The translations under genes and the position numbers were made by a program. Source: Streptomyces cinnabarinus (GTDB taxonomy: Bacteria > Actinomycetota > Actinomycetes > Streptomycetales > Streptomycetaceae). Taken from it: 64,000 bases of DNA. Positions 60,988 to 64,000 of this stretch are shown piece after piece. The stretch covers positions 1 to 64,000 of the forward strand of contig NZ_CP114413.1 of the NCBI RefSeq assembly GCF_027270315.1. The letters are read 5' to 3'. The stretch's first letter is position 1. Each line of letters begins with the position of its first letter. The notes beneath the pieces are model-generated. The model did not search any database and was not told the origin of the DNA. It saw nothing but the letters and a program-made list of their open reading frames with translations.

Positions 60988-61404
60988 GTGGTAAGCATCC
61001 TGTCCGTGGCCATCGGGGCCGGTTTCGGCCTCATCGGGGCCGTGTTCGGGTCTTGGTTCACTGCGCGCCGGCAGGACCGCATGTGGCTGCGCGAACAGAA
61101 GCTCAAAGCCGGGGTCGGCTTCAACACCGCCGTGGTCCAACTCATCGACTACCTCCGGGAAACGCGTCTGAGTGACGATGGGGCCGGGGCCAACGAACTG
61201 GCCGGCCGGATGCAGGAAGCCCGGTCAGCCCTGTGCCTCCTGTGCGACGACGACACGGTCGGTCTCGCGGATGCACTGGCGCGTCGGGTCTGGAGTTCCC
61301 GACCCAGCGAGGGCAGGGACGAGCTCAGAGCCGAGCACAGGGAAACGGAGGATCTCCTGCGCCGCTTCACCCATCAGCTCCGGCAGGAGATCGCCAGGAC
61401 GTAG
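60988..61404 (+). CDS. Small N-terminally membrane-anchored protein
   Basis: 138 aa from GTG 60988 (GGGGGAAG seven bases upstream; the frame opens at GTG 60970). A single N-terminal helix (SILSVAIGAGFGLIGAVFGS) and a basic stop-transfer (ARRQDRMW) are followed by a cytosolic helical tail (HRETEDLLRRFTHQLRQEIA). The layout is nearly the same as in the protein at 63439, although the sequences differ. Such proteins, common in Streptomyces, are uncharacterised. Confidence 0.65.
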   Translation: MVSILSVAIGAGFGLIGAVFGSWFTARRQDRMWLREQKLKAGVGFNTAVVQLIDYLRETRLSDDGAGANELAGRMQEARSALCLLCDDDTVGLADALARRVWSSRPSEGRDELRAEHRETEDLLRRFTHQLRQEIART

Positions 61405-61419
61405 GCGCAGTTGACCGCG

Positions 61420-61534
61420 TGCGGTCCGGCGACAGCAGGCGTTCTCCACCAACTCCTTCTACCGCGCCTTCCCCCGCTGGACCGGACTCACCCCAGAAGC
61501 CGCACGCACCGGCGGCCACCTCGCTCCTACGTGA
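61420..61534 (+). pseudogene. C-terminal remnant of an AraC-type regulator
   Basis: The frame QAFSTNSFYRAFPRWTGLTP followed by EAARTGGHLAPT and a stop is the end of an AraC helix-turn-helix (…F..Q..F...F.R.TG.TP…). Nothing upstream belongs to it. A relic. Confidence 0.55.
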
Positions 61535-61590
61535 TCGGTGTACTAACACTCCCCCGTGCAAGCGGCGGGGCCCGGCAGCAGTGCCGCTTG

Positions 61591-61611
61591 CCCTTGCAGC
61601 TGCTGCAAGGG
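61591..61611. promoter_or_regulatory. Perfect 21-bp palindrome, likely MerR-type operator
   Basis: CCCTTGCAGC, one base, GCTGCAAGGG. It lies 14 bases before the start of the MerR-family gene, a place expected for autoregulation. MerR proteins typically bind such dyads between the -35 and -10 elements. Confidence 0.7.
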
Positions 61612-61624
61612 AGAGCATGAGGTC

Positions 61625-62485
61625 ATGCTGTCAATCAGTGAGTTCAGCGAAATGTGCCATCTTCCTGCGCAGACACTGCGCTATTACCACCGCGAGGAGT
61701 TGCTCGTCCCGGCCGAGGTCGATGACCGGACCGGTCACCGCTCCTACCGGTTCGAACAGGTCGAGCGGGCCATGCTGATCACTGTCCTGCGAGGAACCGG
61801 GATGAGTGTCAGCTCCGTGAAGCAGGCTCTTCGGGAGCCCGAAGGGGCACGGGAGTCTCTGCGCCAGCACATCGCGGCGGTCCGGCAGCAGCGTCAGGAG
61901 CAGGATGCGGCGATCAGCGACGCCCAGGAGTTCCTTCGTGGCGCATGGCCGCAGGTGCATCAGCGGCACACTCCCGCAGTCACGGTTGTCTCGCGGTTGG
62001 TGCCCCGCCGTCCGACCGGTACCGGCCGCGAAGCCTGGGTCGAGGATGACCTCGCGGTCATGGAGACCGTCCGGAACCTGGTGGCCGTCGCGGAGTCCTG
62101 CGGGGCGAGGGTGTCGGGCACCGCGTGGCGGGCGCTGGCCGATGAGACGCCTGAGCAGAAGAAGGCTCTGCTGTCTGGTGAGGGTCCGTGGTGGGTGGTG
62201 AAAGTGCCGGTGACAGCGGACCGCCGTGCACTCGCGACGCTGGCCGAGAAGGCCGAAGTGGGCCTGTTCCCCGCCTGTGACGAACTGTCAATCCTCATCC
62301 CGGGCAGGCCGTCGATGGCCAAGTACGGCACCGCGCTGTCGCGCCTCCTACGGCAGCCGTTGCACGGGTCCTACCTCGACGTCGGCCGGATGCGTCATCT
62401 GCTGCATGACGACGGGGTCGAAACCGCGGCAGCCATCCGCAGCGCCGCTCGCGACGAAGCAGCGAAGATTGCCCAAACCCTGTAG
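61625..62485 (+). CDS. MerR-family regulator with GyrI-like ligand domain
   Basis: 286 aa from ATG 61625. Residues 1-70 are the MerR winged helix (FSEMCHLPAQTLRYYHREEL, then HRSYRFEQVERAMLITVLRG). A linker helix (to about 110, ESLRQHIAAVRQQRQEQDAA) leads to a C-terminal domain (VSRLVPRRPTGTGREAW, WWVVKVPVTADRR, GLFPACDELSILIPGRPSMA) similar to the GyrI/SbmC-like effector-binding module that senses drugs or hydrophobic compounds, as in TipA or BmrR. No transporter is adjacent. The palindrome at 61591 should be its operator. Confidence 0.85.
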   Translation: MLSISEFSEMCHLPAQTLRYYHREELLVPAEVDDRTGHRSYRFEQVERAMLITVLRGTGMSVSSVKQALREPEGARESLRQHIAAVRQQRQEQDAAISDAQEFLRGAWPQVHQRHTPAVTVVSRLVPRRPTGTGREAWVEDDLAVMETVRNLVAVAESCGARVSGTAWRALADETPEQKKALLSGEGPWWVVKVPVTADRRALATLAEKAEVGLFPACDELSILIPGRPSMAKYGTALSRLLRQPLHGSYLDVGRMRHLLHDDGVETAAAIRSAARDEAAKIAQTL

Positions 62486-62565
62486 GTTCAGGCTGGCCTT
62501 GCAGGAGAGCGCCGGCAGGAGGGCTCCCTTGGCGCATGACCTGACCTACGGCACACAATCTGGCC

Positions 62566-63387
62566 ATGGACATGCACCCCTCCCCTGATCAGAACGGTCT
62601 GCCGGGCGACACAACCGGCGCCGAACTCCGCGAGGCTTGGAGGACCGGCCGGGTCTTCGGGCCGCCGATCCGGCGGATCTTCCGGGACGTCGTTTCCGAC
62701 CGCCTGAAAGGCCCGCATCCTCCCCAGGCGGCGATGCTGTTCGATCCCTTGGCCGACCCGTTCTGGAAGGACGACGGACGCTTCCTCGGCGACTTCTACA
62801 ACGCGATCCTCCATCAGGACACCTGCCAGCAGGGCACCGCTGGCGGTGTCGCCCTGCTCGCGGTCCTGGCCGTCGATGACCGAGTGCCCGCCCGGAGGCG
62901 CTTCGACGCGGTGGACCTCTTGTTCTGCGCCGCTACGGTCACGGAGCGGAAGCTGGCCGGCTGCTGGCCCGATACTCCGCCACATGCGGATCCGGACAGC
63001 GAGGACCGGGCTCGACGGGCCGTGCAATCCTGCACCCCGGACCTACTGGCACGATGGTCGGCCGAGTGCCCGGCAGTCCGTCTCGCGCTCGCGGGCCTCG
63101 CGGTGGTCTTCCCTACAGCCCGTACGCTGCCCGCCCTCACCCCACGGCTGCAAGGCTTCACCGAGCAGCATCCACCCGGCACCGACATCGGCGACTACGT
63201 GCGATTCGTACTGACCCTGGCAGCCCAGGACGACAACCAAACCCTCGCTTGCGTCGAGGACTTCACCGACGCCTACTGGAAGGGAACCTCCCGCAGCGCA
63301 CCCACACGCGCACGGGCCCTGCATCTCCTCGGCCAGATGCTGGACACGGTAGGGACGAACCTCACAAGGTCACAACCTGGGGAATAG
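62566..63387 (+). CDS. Hypothetical protein
   Basis: 273 aa from ATG 62566. All-helical in appearance (GGVALLAVLAVDDRVPARRR, DAVDLLFCAATVTERKLAG, RFVLTLAAQDDNQTLACVED) with two Trp/Asp-rich loops (PLADPFWKDDGRFLGDFYNA). Soluble; the Asp/Trp motifs do not match an enzyme I know. It lies between the MerR gene and a membrane-anchored protein. Confidence 0.6.
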   Translation: MDMHPSPDQNGLPGDTTGAELREAWRTGRVFGPPIRRIFRDVVSDRLKGPHPPQAAMLFDPLADPFWKDDGRFLGDFYNAILHQDTCQQGTAGGVALLAVLAVDDRVPARRRFDAVDLLFCAATVTERKLAGCWPDTPPHADPDSEDRARRAVQSCTPDLLARWSAECPAVRLALAGLAVVFPTARTLPALTPRLQGFTEQHPPGTDIGDYVRFVLTLAAQDDNQTLACVEDFTDAYWKGTSRSAPTRARALHLLGQMLDTVGTNLTRSQPGE

Positions 63388-63438
63388 CGTGACCACTGAC
63401 GCGGGGAGCAAGTGGTTGCCCGCATCGGGAGGTCCGGG

Positions 63439-63879
63439 ATGAGTTCCGTTGTCGTGGGTGTTGTCGGCACCTTGATGGGCGTCCTGATCGGCGGCCTGTT
63501 GCAGCACGTGCTGGCGGCGCGCAGCCGAGAATGGCATCGGCAGGATGCGCTCAATGACGCGAAGCGAGCCGTCTACGCCGAGTTCCTCAGGGCAATCAGC
63601 GCCAGCTACGGCCAGGCGGTATCCGGTCACCGCACCCGCACCGAGGACGCCAACCTCCATGCGGCAGCCGCCGAGATCGAGGTTCTCGCCGGTCAGGGCG
63701 TAGCCGAATCAGCCCGCGCACTCGTGGAGGCTGTCATCGATGCGCACACGAGAATCGCTGTCGGCGGCGGCGACACCGACACGCTCGTCTCTCACGTCGA
63801 TCACCGCCGCCACGAAGTGATCGACCTGTTCAAGTCCGACCTCGGGCTTGCAGCCGGATCGGGCCGCCGCACGCCCTGA
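63439..63879 (+). CDS. Small N-terminally membrane-anchored protein
   Basis: 146 aa from ATG 63439 with GGGAGG eight bases upstream (a TTG/GTG-like start 27 bp earlier is possible). N-terminal helix SSVVVGVVGTLMGVLIGGLL, then RSREWHRQDALNDAKRAVYA and a helical cytosolic tail with a conserved-looking VLAGQGVAESARALVEAVID. Same architecture as the protein at 60988; the two may be distant paralogues. Confidence 0.65.
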   Translation: MSSVVVGVVGTLMGVLIGGLLQHVLAARSREWHRQDALNDAKRAVYAEFLRAISASYGQAVSGHRTRTEDANLHAAAAEIEVLAGQGVAESARALVEAVIDAHTRIAVGGGDTDTLVSHVDHRRHEVIDLFKSDLGLAAGSGRRTP

Positions 63880-63934
63880 TTTCCTTCGCTACGGCCATCA
63901 CCCGGAGCCCTGGCGAATCTTCTTCGCTTCGGTG

Positions 63935-64000
63935 TCATCGGGTGATGGCGATGGCGACGAGCGGGCGTTCGCGGCGCAGGACCCGGTCGGCAAGCCGAAT
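63935..64000 (-). CDS. Partial C-terminus of a gene running off the window
   Basis: The last 21 codons of a leftward gene read IRLADRVLRRERPLVAIAIT with one further residue and a stop. The remainder lies beyond position 64000. Amphipathic end, no family assigned. Confidence 0.35.
   Translation of the reverse strand: MRLADRVLRRERPLVAIAITR

Overview
The window is high-GC DNA with strong third-position GC bias, GTG starts and Shine-Dalgarno-type sites, and nearly every recognisable family is typical of Streptomyces or a close actinomycete. A replication-relaxation family gene, telomere-like hairpin arrays, many transposase relics and several orphan biosynthetic genes point to a chromosome arm or a large linear plasmid rather than the conserved core. 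No rRNA, tRNA or CRISPR array was found.

Layout. 1-3.2 kb: two arrays of tiny hairpins in opposite orientation, bounded by a 41-bp near-perfect inverted repeat around one small gene, then a DNA-binding-like protein and a replication-relaxation protein. 3.5-6.6 kb: a large NACHT NTPase, a defence candidate. 6.7-7.5 kb: relics of a TPR-type regulator and a PP2C-like phosphatase. 7.5-16.9 kb: a peptide natural-product region. A divergent flavoprotein/XRE-TPR regulator pair is followed by small accessory genes, a graspetide set (precursor, ATP-grasp, PIMT-like methyltransferase) and a FxLD-system methyltransferase fused to a truncated thiopeptide-type domain. 17.1-20.7 kb: decayed fragments, an anti-sigma-type ATPase, and gylR-glpK without glpF or glpD.

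21.3-27.9 kb: an NB-ARC/TPR STAND protein with ten near-identical repeats beside nested insertion sequences (IS110 inside IS256, flanked by IS3 and other relics). 28.0-39.9 kb: four tightly coupled very large genes (559, 1464, 954 and 655 aa; the last is DUF6603-like) plus a divergent 168-aa gene. The four look like a conserved but uncharacterised multi-gene system and are my best candidate for something undescribed. 40.4-46.0 kb: a zinc-ribbon protein, acyltransferase, ACP and ketosynthase run forward. They converge, across an IS630 copy inserted exactly at the shared stop-codon site, on a short Gly-rich-tailed peptide gene and a trypsin-like protease. These may extend the neighbouring system.

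46.2-64 kb is mostly ordinary arm content: a membrane Ser/Thr kinase, a DtxR-type regulator with a YbhB protein, a GntR regulator, a PQQ-type sugar dehydrogenase, a methyltransferase, an ArsR/SRPBCC pair with a clear operator, a frameshifted AraC regulator, a MerR regulator with a perfect palindrome, and small membrane proteins.

Family names come from recognising motifs by eye. No database search was run, so names such as DUF6603, DUF6087, FxLD, TgmABC and NF041680 are from memory.
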